NCBI GenBank assembly: GCA_014377915.1
Contig: JACMOT010000261.1
Span: 1-10,974 of the forward strand
DNA length: 10,974 nt
DNA from: Tardiphaga sp.
GTDB taxonomy: Bacteria; Pseudomonadota; Alphaproteobacteria; Rhizobiales; Xanthobacteraceae
Reading direction: 5' to 3'
The position numbers and the translations under genes were made by a program. Positions 1 through 6,421 of the stretch are shown here, piece by piece. Position 1 is the first letter of the stretch; each line of letters opens with the position of its first letter. The notes below the pieces were generated by a model. The model did no database searches. It saw only the letters and a list, made by a program, of their open reading frames with translations, and was not told the origin of the DNA.

Positions 1-10
1 CCAGGGATGC

Positions 11-301
11 CGTTGAAGGTGACTTTGATCCTTGCAACCGTGACTGGCAGCCGGAGGCGAACCGGCGCACCTCGTTCTCAACGGGGGACGCGACTTAAAG
101 CAACGACGGATCGGGCTTTTTTGGTCTCTGCTGGCTTTCCAACAGCCCGCGCGAATACCGAAGAGGCTTGTCCTTCATTGCCAGGTGTGCGGTCGGGTCA
201 CTCCCAACCAATCCAAGGCAGCACTTACGGTCTGAACTTTTGGCTTTGCCGCGCTTCCAACGCGCGTCTGGGTCCGGGAGCGCTGAACCGCATCATTTTT
301 T
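11..301 (+). promoter_or_regulatory. Structured 5' leader of ornithine decarboxylase; candidate speF-type cis-regulatory RNA
   Basis: This stretch of over 300 bases upstream of the decarboxylase has no convincing gene but is rich in local hairpins. Seen directly: GTTGAAGG (12-19) pairs with CCTTgCAAC (30-38); GCCGG (50-54) with CCGGC (62-66); CGGGCT and TTGG (112-124) with CCAA and AGCCCG (139-149); GGTcGGG (191-197) with CCCaACC (203-209); GCGCTTCC (251-258) with GGGAGCGC (276-283, one G-U). GAGG (54-57) can instead pair with CCTC (70-73), which excludes the second hairpin. T-runs lie at 117-122 and 296-301. Established knowledge: alphaproteobacteria carry a described structured motif, speF (Rfam), upstream of this type of decarboxylase. 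Position and length fit, but I cannot run the covariance model. Control of decarboxylase expression by polyamine level is inference. Confidence 0.5.
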
Positions 302-338
302 GGACGTGACCCGTCGCTGGGCCGTTTGGGAGAGTGCT

Positions 339-1481
339 ATGACTCAACGTATTCAGGATTTTCTCCGCGCCCGCCGCAGCGAGGGCAACGATATCGAGCC
401 CTGCCTCGTGGTCGACCTCGACGTCGTGCGCGACAACTTCCAGACCTTCGCCAAAGCGTTGCCGGATTCCCGCGTGTTCTACGCGGTGAAAGCCAATCCC
501 GCGCCGGAAGTACTGTCGCTGCTGGCCTCGATGGGCTCCTGCTTCGACTGCGCGTCGGTGCAGGAGATCCAGATGGCGCTCGACGCCGGTGCCACGCCCG
601 ACCGCATCTCGTTCGGCAACACCATCAAGAAGGAGCGCGACATCGCGCGCGCGCATGCGCCCGGCATCGCCCTGTTTTCGGTCGACTGCGCGCCCGAGGT
701 CGAGAAGATCGCCCGCGCCGCCCCCGGCGCCCGCGTGTTCTGCCGCATCCTCTACGACTGCGCCGGCGCCGAGTGGCCGCTGTCGCGCAAGTTTGGCTGC
801 GATCCGGAGATGGCGGTCGACGTGCTCGAACTCGCCAAGCGTCTCGGCCTCGAGCCCTATGGCATCTCGTTCCATGTCGGCTCGCAGCAGCGCAAGGTGA
901 AGGCGTGGGATCGTGCGCTGGCGATGGCATCGTCGGTGTTCCGCGACTGCGCCGAGCGCGGCATCAACCTCTCGATGGTCAACATGGGCGGCGGCTTCCC
1001 GACCAAGTACCTCAAGGAAGTCCCGGCGGTCGTGCAGTATGGCCGCTCGATCTTCCGTGCGCTGCGCAAGCACTTCGGCAACGCGATTCCGGAGACCATC
1101 ATCGAGCCGGGCCGCGGCATGGTCGGCAATGCCGGCATCATCGAGACCGAAGTCGTTCTGATCTCCAAGAAGAGCGACGAGGACGAGGTGCGCTGGGTGT
1201 ATCTCGACATCGGCAAGTTCGGCGGTCTTGCCGAGACCATGGACGAGTCGATCCGCTACGCCATCAAGACGCCGCATGACGGCGCCGAGATGACACCCTG
1301 CGTACTCGCCGGCCCGACCTGCGATTCCGCCGATGTGATGTACGAAAAGATGCCGTACCCGTTGCCGGTGACGCTCGAGATCGGCGACAAGCTGCTGATC
1401 GAAGGCACCGGCGCGTACACGTCGACCTATTCAGCGGTGGCGTTCAACGGCTTCCCACCGCTGCGCACGTTTCACATCTGA
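339..1481 (+). CDS. odc: Ornithine decarboxylase, PLP-dependent fold type III
   Basis: Decarboxylates L-ornithine to putrescine in the cytoplasm, the entry step to polyamines. The 380-residue protein has the hallmarks of the eukaryote-like alanine-racemase-fold decarboxylases: YAVKANP with the PLP lysine at K51, HVGSQ (179-183), the phosphate-binding MGGGFP (216-221), EPGR (256-259) and GPTCDSAD (325-332) with catalytic C328, then a C-terminal GAYT (358-361). Length is normal for the bacterial short form. The ATG at 339 is chosen because GGGAGAG (328-334) lies 4 bases upstream; the frame stays open back to 168 but without family similarity or a ribosome site. Homospermidine synthase about 1.3 kb downstream supports ornithine rather than diaminopimelate as substrate. 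Some side activity on lysine cannot be excluded by eye. Confidence 0.93.
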   Translation: MTQRIQDFLRARRSEGNDIEPCLVVDLDVVRDNFQTFAKALPDSRVFYAVKANPAPEVLSLLASMGSCFDCASVQEIQMALDAGATPDRISFGNTIKKERDIARAHAPGIALFSVDCAPEVEKIARAAPGARVFCRILYDCAGAEWPLSRKFGCDPEMAVDVLELAKRLGLEPYGISFHVGSQQRKVKAWDRALAMASSVFRDCAERGINLSMVNMGGGFPTKYLKEVPAVVQYGRSIFRALRKHFGNAIPETIIEPGRGMVGNAGIIETEVVLISKKSDEDEVRWVYLDIGKFGGLAETMDESIRYAIKTPHDGAEMTPCVLAGPTCDSADVMYEKMPYPLPVTLEIGDKLLIEGTGAYTSTYSAVAFNGFPPLRTFHI

Positions 1482-1494
1482 GTTTCTGACCCCT

Positions 1495-1551
1495 CCCCGC
1501 GCTTTCGCGGGGCTAGGAAAAAGCAAGTGGAGAGCCGGCTTTCCGGCTCTC
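1495..1551. repeat. Two tandem hairpins after odc, both with a CTTT loop
   Basis: Thirteen bases after the odc stop, CCCCGCG (1495-1501) and CGCGGGG (1506-1512) form a 7-bp stem around CTTT. Then GAGAGCCGG (1530-1538) and CCGGCTCTC (1543-1551) form a perfect 9-bp stem, again around CTTT. Neither is followed by a T-run on the plus strand, so they are not textbook intrinsic terminators. They may act in 3'-end processing, transcript stabilisation or weak termination, or be repeat-family remnants. Position right after a stop codon is typical for such elements. Confidence 0.55.
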
Positions 1552-1580
1552 ATCCCGTCACCTTCCATTCCGGATGACAA

Positions 1581-1601
1581 CACTCCGCCACGAGCGGAGT
1601 G
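1581..1601. repeat. 8-bp palindrome just upstream of the GNAT gene
   Basis: CACTCCGC (1581-1588) and GCGGAGTG (1594-1601) form a perfect 8-bp stem with a 5-base loop. The same arm, CCACTCC/GGAGTGG, recurs at 4333-4350 in the gap after homospermidine synthase. The preceding CGGATGACA (1571-1579) also recurs at 2758 and 6191, so this looks like a fragment of the interspersed repeat family. It ends 14 bases before the chosen GNAT start and could affect its translation. Confidence 0.5.
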
Positions 1602-1615
1602 GGGACAGACAAGCC

Positions 1616-2218
1616 ATGACCGATCTGCACCAAACCGCCACAAACAGCGATGCTGCCGCGCCCATGATAGCCCGTCCGTTCGCGATTCACGACGAGCGCA
1701 GCACCGACGTCGCCGCGCGCGAAGCGCTGCTCGACGCCTGCTTCGGCAGCAACCGCAACGCCCGCACCTGCCAGCGGCTGCGCGATGGCCAGACGCCGGC
1801 GCAGGGCCTCGCCTTCTCCGCCTTCCACCAGGGCCGCCTGGTCGGCACTATCAGGCTGTGGGATGTCGATGCCGGCGGCCGTCAGGCGCTGGTGCTCGGC
1901 CCGCTCGCGGTCGATGCTTCCGTGCGCGCATTGGGGATCGGCGCCGCGCTGATGGCGCATGCCATCGCGACCGCGAAAACGCTGCGCCACGGCGCCATCA
2001 TCCTGCTCGGCGACGCGCCCTATTACAGCCGTTTCGGCTTTACGACCGAGAAGGTCGAGCACCTGGCGCTGCCCGGCCCGTTCGAGCGCCATCGCCTGCT
2101 CGGTCTTGAACTGCGACCCGGTGCGCTCCAGGGCGCCTTTGGACCGATCGTGCCGAGCCGCGTGGCCGCGGCCGACCCGGCTGCCGGTATTGACGCGCCG
2201 ATCGCACGCGCGGCTTGA
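1616..2218 (+). CDS. GNAT-family N-acetyltransferase (YhbS/COG3153-like)
   Basis: A predicted acetyl-CoA-dependent N-acyltransferase of 200 residues; substrate unknown. The GNAT core is clear: the strand LVGTIRLW, then LGPLAV followed by RALGIGAAL, which matches the acetyl-CoA pyrophosphate-binding motif A, and GDAPYYSRFGF, typical of the COG3153 subgroup. A C-terminal extension of about 45 residues ends in an Ala-rich tail. The start is uncertain: ATG 1616 is used, with only a weak GGGGA about 10 bases upstream; ATG 1574 would run through the 1581-1601 hairpin and ATG 1664 lacks a ribosome site. It lies between the decarboxylase and homospermidine synthase in the same direction, which makes a small amine a conceivable substrate, but this is inference only. 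Confidence 0.85.
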   Translation: MTDLHQTATNSDAAAPMIARPFAIHDERSTDVAAREALLDACFGSNRNARTCQRLRDGQTPAQGLAFSAFHQGRLVGTIRLWDVDAGGRQALVLGPLAVDASVRALGIGAALMAHAIATAKTLRHGAIILLGDAPYYSRFGFTTEKVEHLALPGPFERHRLLGLELRPGALQGAFGPIVPSRVAAADPAAGIDAPIARAA

Positions 2219-2272
2219 TTTGAAGTCGAATAGACGGCATTGCGGGGCATGTTTCATTCCGAGGGGCCCGCA

Positions 2273-2659
2273 ATGACCCGCCGCCTGATCTCCACCGGAT
2301 CACCGTTCGAGAAAACCGCCGGCTTCAGCCGCGCGGTCATCGATGGCGATTTCGCCTTCGTCGCCGGCACCACCGGCTACGATTACACCACCATGATCAT
2401 GCCCGATGATGTCACGCTGCAGACACGGAACATCTTCAAAACCATTGAAGCCGCGCTGCGGGAAGGCGGTTTCGCCATGGCCGACGTCGTTCGCGCCAAC
2501 TACTACATCACCGACGCCGGCAACGCCGATGCCGTGCTGGCGATCTGCGGCGACGTGTTCGCCGAGATCAGACCGGCCTCGACGCTGCTGGTGGTCGCCG
2601 GACTGCAAAAGACCGAAATGAAAATCGAAATTGACGTAACGGCGAAACGTCGCACGTAA
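2273..2659 (+). CDS. RidA/YjgF/YER057c/UK114 (Rid) family protein, divergent subgroup
   Basis: A 128-residue single-domain Rid protein; family members form trimers with ligand clefts between subunits. Seen: FAFVAGTTGYD near the N-terminus, LQTRNIFKTIEAALREGGFAM in the middle and the C-terminal signature RPASTLLVVAGLQ followed by MKIEID. In archetypal RidA (2-iminobutyrate/2-aminoacrylate deaminase), the catalytic arginine sits in the PARSC motif. Here the matching position is S103 (RPAST), so classical imine deaminase activity is unlikely, as for the arginine-lacking Rid subfamilies. Start ATG 2273 has GAGGGG (2261-2266) 6 bases upstream. It sits between the GNAT and homospermidine synthase genes; the imines made by the latter invite a link, but that is speculation. 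Confidence 0.88.
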   Translation: MTRRLISTGSPFEKTAGFSRAVIDGDFAFVAGTTGYDYTTMIMPDDVTLQTRNIFKTIEAALREGGFAMADVVRANYYITDAGNADAVLAICGDVFAEIRPASTLLVVAGLQKTEMKIEIDVTAKRRT

Positions 2660-2672
2660 ACCCACACACTGT

Positions 2673-2770
2673 CGTTCCGGGGCGCATCGCGCGGCGATGC
2701 GAACCCGGAATCCCGACATAGCAAGATTCCGGTTTTGCGCCGAAGACGGCGTATCCCGGATGACACCCCG
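2673..2770. repeat. Palindromic intergenic repeat, two hairpin units
   Basis: The gap before homospermidine synthase is almost wholly palindromic. Unit 1: TTCCGGG (2675-2681) pairs with CCCGGAA (2704-2710) around a perfect 8-bp stem CGCATCGC/GCGATGCG (2683-2690 and 2694-2701). Unit 2: ATtCCGG (2726-2732) pairs with CCGGAT (2756-2761) around CGCCG/CGGCG (2738-2742 and 2747-2751). The left edge CGTTCCGGGGCG recurs exactly at 4240-4251. Such mosaics are abundant between genes in Bradyrhizobium and Rhodopseudomonas. The right end overlaps the homospermidine synthase ribosome site. Confidence 0.7.
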
Positions 2771-2781
2771 GAGTTCTCTTG

Positions 2782-4233
2782 ATGACCACGCCCGCCCCGA
2801 CAATTTACGCAAAAATCTCCGGTCCCATCGTGATGGTCGGCTTCGGCTCGATCGGCAAGGGCACGCTGCCGCTGATCGAGCGGCATCTCGACTACGACAG
2901 ATCACGCATCACCGTGCTCGACCCCAAGGACGAAGGCCGCAAGGCGCATTGCGAGCAGCATAATGTGCGCTTCATCCAGCAGGGGGTGACCAAGGAGAAC
3001 TATCGCGAGCTGCTGACGCCATTGCTCACCGAGGGCGGCGGCCAGGGTTTTTGCGTCAACCTGTCGGTTGATACCGGCTCGGCCGACATCATGGAGCTCT
3101 GCAACGAGCTCGGCGCGCTGTACATCGACACCGTCAACGAGCCCTGGCTCGGCTTCTATTTCGATGCCTCGAAGGGTGCTGCCGCGCGCTCCAACTACGC
3201 CCTGCGCGAGGCGACGCTCGCCGCCAAGAAGGCGCGGCCGACCGGCTCGACGACGGCGGTGTCCTGTTGTGGCGCCAATCCCGGCATGGTCTCGTTCTTC
3301 GTCAAGCAGGCGCTTATGAATCTTGCCGCGGATCTGCAGCTCAACGCCCATGAGCCGAAGACCAAGGCCGAATGGGCGGACCTGATGCGGCAGACCGGCG
3401 TCAAGGGCATCCATATCGCCGAGCGTGACACGCAGCGTGCCAAGACCCCGAAAGAGCGCGACGTTTTCGTCAACACCTGGTCGGTCGAGGGCTTCCTGTC
3501 CGAAGGCGTACAGCCGTCCGAACTCGGCTGGGGCACCCATGAAAAGTGGATGCCCGAGAATGCGCATACCCACGACACCGGATGTGGCGCGGCGATCTAT
3601 CTGATGCAGCCCGGCGCCAACACCCGTGTCCGCTCCTGGTGCCCGACCCCCGGCCCGCAATACGGCTTCCTTGTCACGCATAATGAATCGATCTCGATCG
3701 CCGACTATTTCACGGTACGGGATGCCTCGGGCACGGCGGTGTACCGGCCGACCTGCCACTATGCCTATCATCCCGCCGACGACGCCGTGCTGTCACTGCA
3801 TGAAATGTTCGGCCGCGCCGCCAAGATGCAGGTCAAGCACCACATCCTCGACGAAAACGAAATCGTCGACGGCATCGACGAGCTCGGCGTACTACTCTAC
3901 GGCCACGGCAAGAATGCCTATTGGTTCGGCTCGCAGCTCTCCATTGAGGAAACGCGGGCACTGGCGCCCTATCAGAACGCCACCGGTCTGCAGGTGACCT
4001 CCGCCGTGCTCGGCGGCATGGTGTGGGCGCTGGAGCACCCGACCGAGGGCATTGTCGAGGCCGACGAGATGGATTTCCATCGCCTGCTCGAGATCCAGGG
4101 CCCCTATCTCGGCCCCGTGAAGGGCTACTACACCGACTGGACCCCGCTGACGGATCGCCCGGGCCTGTTCCCGGAAGATATCGACACCTCCGATCCCTGG
4201 CAGTTCAAGAACGTGCTGGTTCGCCAGTTTTAA
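2782..4233 (+). CDS. hss: Homospermidine synthase
   Basis: Makes sym-homospermidine from two putrescines (or putrescine plus spermidine) using bound NAD+ as a transient hydride carrier; cytoplasmic (EC 2.5.1.44). The 483-residue protein opens with the Rossmann motif VGFGSIGKG (about 19-27). It keeps residues known from the Blastochloris viridis enzyme, displaced by about four positions as I recall its numbering: N166 in CCGANPG, E214 in IAERD, W233 in NTWSVEGF and E241 in FLSEG. The family-typical HTHDTGCG (262-269) and C-terminal YYTDWTPL are present. Length is normal and no break is seen. ATG 2782 has CGGAG (2769-2773) upstream; a TTG one codon earlier is possible. It completes the route from the decarboxylase at 339. 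The intergenic repeats suggest the genes may be transcribed separately. Confidence 0.95.
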   Translation: MTTPAPTIYAKISGPIVMVGFGSIGKGTLPLIERHLDYDRSRITVLDPKDEGRKAHCEQHNVRFIQQGVTKENYRELLTPLLTEGGGQGFCVNLSVDTGSADIMELCNELGALYIDTVNEPWLGFYFDASKGAAARSNYALREATLAAKKARPTGSTTAVSCCGANPGMVSFFVKQALMNLAADLQLNAHEPKTKAEWADLMRQTGVKGIHIAERDTQRAKTPKERDVFVNTWSVEGFLSEGVQPSELGWGTHEKWMPENAHTHDTGCGAAIYLMQPGANTRVRSWCPTPGPQYGFLVTHNESISIADYFTVRDASGTAVYRPTCHYAYHPADDAVLSLHEMFGRAAKMQVKHHILDENEIVDGIDELGVLLYGHGKNAYWFGSQLSIEETRALAPYQNATGLQVTSAVLGGMVWALEHPTEGIVEADEMDFHRLLEIQGPYLGPVKGYYTDWTPLTDRPGLFPEDIDTSDPWQFKNVLVRQF

Positions 4234-4239
4234 GACGAT

Positions 4240-4395
4240 CGTTCCGGGGCGTGGTCGGCACCAGCCGATCGCGAGCCCGGAACCTTGACCTGTTCAGCCT
4301 TCTATCGGTTCAACCCATCTCGGGATTCCCGGCCACTCCGACCGGAGTGGCTGGGGTTCGCTCGCAGCTGACGCGGCACGCGCCCCGGAATGACG
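4240..4395. repeat. Composite palindromic repeat filling the hss-maoC gap
   Basis: The 258-base gap after hss is mostly repeat. GTTCCGGG (4241-4248) pairs with CCCGGAAC (4276-4283), enclosing GGTCGGC/GCCGATC (4253-4259 and 4264-4270, one G-T). Next, GGCCACTCC (4331-4339) pairs with GGAGTGGCT (4344-4352, one G-T). The right edge CGCCCCGGAATGACG (4381-4395) is the inverted form of the left edge CGTTCCGGGGCG (4240-4251), so the element is bounded by inverted termini. Together with 2673-2770 it shows a shared interspersed repeat family. No gene is seen in it; whether it terminates hss transcripts is unknown. Confidence 0.68.
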
Positions 4396-4491
4396 CGAAA
4401 CGCCATTGCTTGGCTCCAGAGCAACGGCGCAATCCCGATCAAGGTTTGCTAGAAGCGGCGTCCGGACAGGCCGGTTCACAAGGAGATTGAA

Positions 4492-5007
4492 GTGTCAGAC
4501 GCGAAACGGGCCGCGGAGGCCGAGGCGATCCGCCGCAAGCTGATCCCGCTGGACGATTACCGCAGCCTGCTGAACGGCAAGGAATTGTTTTCGGACTGGG
4601 TGATGGTCGACCAGCCGATGATCGACACCTTTGCCGACGCGACCCATGACCACCAGTTCATCCATGTCGACCCGGAGCGGGCCAGAACCGAAACGCCGTT
4701 CGGCGGCACCATCGCGCATGGCTTCCTGACGCTGTCACTGCTCTCGACGCTGGCCTTTGATGCGCTGCCTGGCGTCCATGGCACGCGAATGGGAATGAAC
4801 TACGGTTTCGACAAGGTGCGCTTCATGAGCGCCGTGAAATCCGGCATGCGCGTGCGCGGCAAATTCCAGCTCGTCGGCCTGACCGCGCGCCGGGTCTCGG
4901 TGCAGTCGTCCTGGAACGTGGCGATCGAGATCGAAGGCAGTGTGACGCCGGCGCTGATGGCGCATTGGATCACGCTGGCGGTGGTCGATCCGGACGACGT
5001 CGGCTAA
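4492..5007 (+). CDS. MaoC-family (R)-specific enoyl-CoA hydratase-like protein
   Basis: A 171-residue single hot-dog domain predicted to hydrate or dehydrate an acyl-CoA thioester. The hydratase motif lies at 46-60, with FADATHDHQFIHVD placing the catalytic pair at D53 and H58; it is followed by TPFGGTIAHGFLTLSLL (69-85), the second conserved signature with G72 and H76. A family-typical GMNYGFDKVRF follows at 101-111. Length is right for the stand-alone (R)-hydratase type. The GTG start at 4492 is supported by AGGAG (4481-4485) with a 6-base gap. It is separated from hss by the repeat block and its stop lies 11 bases from that of the convergent small gene, so it is probably a single-gene unit. 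Acyl chain length cannot be told from sequence. Confidence 0.9.
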   Translation: MSDAKRAAEAEAIRRKLIPLDDYRSLLNGKELFSDWVMVDQPMIDTFADATHDHQFIHVDPERARTETPFGGTIAHGFLTLSLLSTLAFDALPGVHGTRMGMNYGFDKVRFMSAVKSGMRVRGKFQLVGLTARRVSVQSSWNVAIEIEGSVTPALMAHWITLAVVDPDDVG

Positions 5008-5018
5008 CGCCGCGTTAC

Positions 5019-5351
5019 CTATTTGGCCGGAATTGCCGGGGCCATCTTTTCCGCGGGCGCCGGCGGCAGCACCGGTGCCGCACCGGCCTTCTGGGCATCG
5101 GCGTCGGGACGCGCCGGCTGCGGCGCGATTTCGCTGGGGCGGGCGCCTGTCGTAGGAGAATCCTCGGGCGCCGCGGGCTTGCTCGCTGCGCCCGGCGTCG
5201 ACCGCAGCGGCGGGGTCGCCTGGGACATCTGGGCGTGGCGCGGCGCCAGTTGCGCCAGCGCGGCGGCCGACATCGTCAGACCGGCAACAATCATCGCGCT
5301 GGCCAGCAGCATCTCTGTGCGATAGGCGCGCCTGTTCGCGATCGAGGTCAT
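5019..5351 (-). CDS. Small exported Ala/Pro-rich hypothetical protein
   Basis: I do not recognise a family. The 110-residue product starts with a classical Sec signal: a basic start (NRRAYR), a hydrophobic stretch MLLASAMIVAGLTMSAAA and a likely cleavage after ALA in AAALAQ (about residue 33). The mature part is low-complexity, rich in Pro and Ala with scattered charges and no cysteine, and ends in AIPAK; it is probably disordered in the periplasm. ATG 5351 is preferred because AGGGTG sits about 5 bases upstream; a GTG nine bases earlier is possible but poorly spaced. It lies 92 bases downstream of the MgtC-like gene on the same strand and may share its transcript. It converges with the MaoC gene. 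Confidence 0.65.
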   Translation of the reverse strand: MTSIANRRAYRTEMLLASAMIVAGLTMSAAALAQLAPRHAQMSQATPPLRSTPGAASKPAAPEDSPTTGARPSEIAPQPARPDADAQKAGAAPVLPPAPAEKMAPAIPAK

Positions 5352-5443
5352 GAGATTCACCCTGTGTTATGTGGGTGTTCAACGGATCGTCGCCCCCAAG
5401 GTTCCCACGCCACAACGTCGCGCAGGGTCGGCGCGCATCGGCT

Positions 5444-6160
5444 TCAATCCTTGGTGCTGACCTGCCAGGTCGCATGAATCACACCGGCGGTGCGTTGCAG
5501 GTCGGCGACGACGATGTCGAGTTCGCCGGGATCGATCGCCGTGCTCACCAGCGTGGCCACGATTTCCGGCGGATCGTCATCGTGATCGACCACGGCGATG
5601 TTGGCGACCGGGTAGTGCGCCGCCTCGAGCCGCTCGACCAGGTGATCGCGCATGTCGGCCAGCGCCTGATCGGCGACGGTCAGCTTGAAATAATAGGTCG
5701 CCTCCGACGATTTTTCATCGAGCGGTGCCCGGTTGATGGCATTGACCAGCGGTCGCAACAGCGTGTTGCCGGCCAGCACGAACGCCGTCAGCGCGATCGC
5801 CTGCGCGATCATGTCCGCCCCGGCACAGGAGCCAACCGCGGCCGATCCCCACAGCGTCGCGGCCGTGTTGAGACCGCGGACATTGGTGCCTTCCTTCATG
5901 ATGACGCCGGCCCCGAGGAAACCGATCCCGGACACCACATAGGCGATCACCCGCACCGCGCCGTCGGCGCCCGCCAGTTGCATCGCGAGATCGACAAAGG
6001 CGGCGGCGCCCACCGCGACCAGCACATTGGTGCGCAGTCCGGCGGTGCGTTGCCGGTACTGCCGCTCGGCACCGATCAGCGTGCCGAGCACAAAGGCGGT
6101 CACCAGGCTGAGCAGCGTGTCGAGGAAATCATAAGAGTGAAAGGTGGCGAGGAAGCGCAT
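5444..6160 (-). CDS. MgtC/SapB-family inner-membrane protein
   Basis: A 238-residue protein. The N-terminal part (about 1-140) has several membrane segments and the family signature: LGTLIGAERQYRQRTAGLRT (about 25-44), then IGFLGAGVIMKEG (80-92) and GLNTAATLW (97-105). The soluble C-terminal part (about 150-238) resembles the ACT-like domain of full-length MgtC proteins. In pathogens MgtC aids survival at low Mg2+ and restrains the F-type ATP synthase; in soil bacteria its role is less clear, so no symbol is given. ATG 6160 lacks a strong ribosome site and lies inside a 7-bp inverted repeat (6156-6173) that could mask it. The gene diverges from the chemoreceptor. Confidence 0.9.
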   Translation of the reverse strand: MRFLATFHSYDFLDTLLSLVTAFVLGTLIGAERQYRQRTAGLRTNVLVAVGAAAFVDLAMQLAGADGAVRVIAYVVSGIGFLGAGVIMKEGTNVRGLNTAATLWGSAAVGSCAGADMIAQAIALTAFVLAGNTLLRPLVNAINRAPLDEKSSEATYYFKLTVADQALADMRDHLVERLEAAHYPVANIAVVDHDDDPPEIVATLVSTAIDPGELDIVVADLQRTAGVIHATWQVSTKD

Positions 6161-6173
6161 GATGCTTCATGCG
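6156..6173 (-). promoter_or_regulatory. Inverted repeat over the start codon of the MgtC-like gene
   Basis: CGCATGA (6156-6162) and TCATGCG (6167-6173) form a perfect 7-bp stem with a 4-base loop. Its left arm holds the start codon (6158-6160 on the minus strand), so in mRNA the AUG would be paired. Translation control by folding is possible; the stem is short and could be chance. Confidence 0.35.
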
Positions 6174-6202
6174 TAGCGTGGATGACGGGCGGATGACAGC
6201 CT

Positions 6203-6271
6203 ATTGGCGACGCCGCCAATCACGCCGTCGCTGAGCCGGGATGCCGGTCATCGTCATCCGGGCTCGGCCCG
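6203..6271. repeat. Inverted repeats between the mgtC-like gene and the chemoreceptor
   Basis: Two palindromes lie in the 261-base divergent gap. ATTGGCG (6203-6209) and CGCCAAT (6214-6220) form a perfect 7-bp arm pair 43 bases upstream of the mgtC-like start, which could be an operator. GAGCCgGGATG (6233-6243) pairs with CATCCgGGCTC (6255-6265) with one mismatch, in the style of the interspersed repeats. Overlapping it, CGGGC/GCCCG (6259-6263 and 6267-6271) is followed by TATTTTTT, the shape of a weak plus-strand terminator, but no plus-strand gene lies just upstream. Further on, TTAACCCTAACG (6291-6302) resembles a CtrA half-site; weak evidence. Confidence 0.4.
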
Positions 6272-6421
6272 TATTTTTTCACGACTGTTATTAACCCTAA
6301 CGAAACATGGAGGATGCAATTGTCCTCGTTTATCGGCCGTGCGGGTACGGCAACTTTATTTTTTAATGATTTGTTACGATCCGGACGTTTGGGACGTGAT
6401 CGGCTGAAGATCGGAATTTCA

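Noticed and set aside
168..338. In-frame extension of ornithine decarboxylase to an upstream TTG, giving 437 residues
   Set aside because: The extra 57 residues do not resemble the family, there is no ribosome site at 168, and ATG 339 has a good one. The region reads better as structured leader.
225..1277. Long minus-strand open frame of 350 codons opposite ornithine decarboxylase
   Set aside because: It is an Arg/Ala/Asp-rich frame mirroring a high-GC gene, with no recognisable domain.
5369..6196. Plus-strand open frame of 275 codons over the mgtC-like gene
   Set aside because: The minus strand carries clear MgtC signatures with membrane segments; the plus-strand product is Arg/His-rich and unlike any family.
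6259..6279. CGGGC/GCCCG hairpin followed by TATTTTTT as a true transcription terminator
   Set aside because: The stem is 5 bp, part of a repeat-like palindrome, and no plus-strand gene precedes it; kept only as a note in the intergenic repeat entry.
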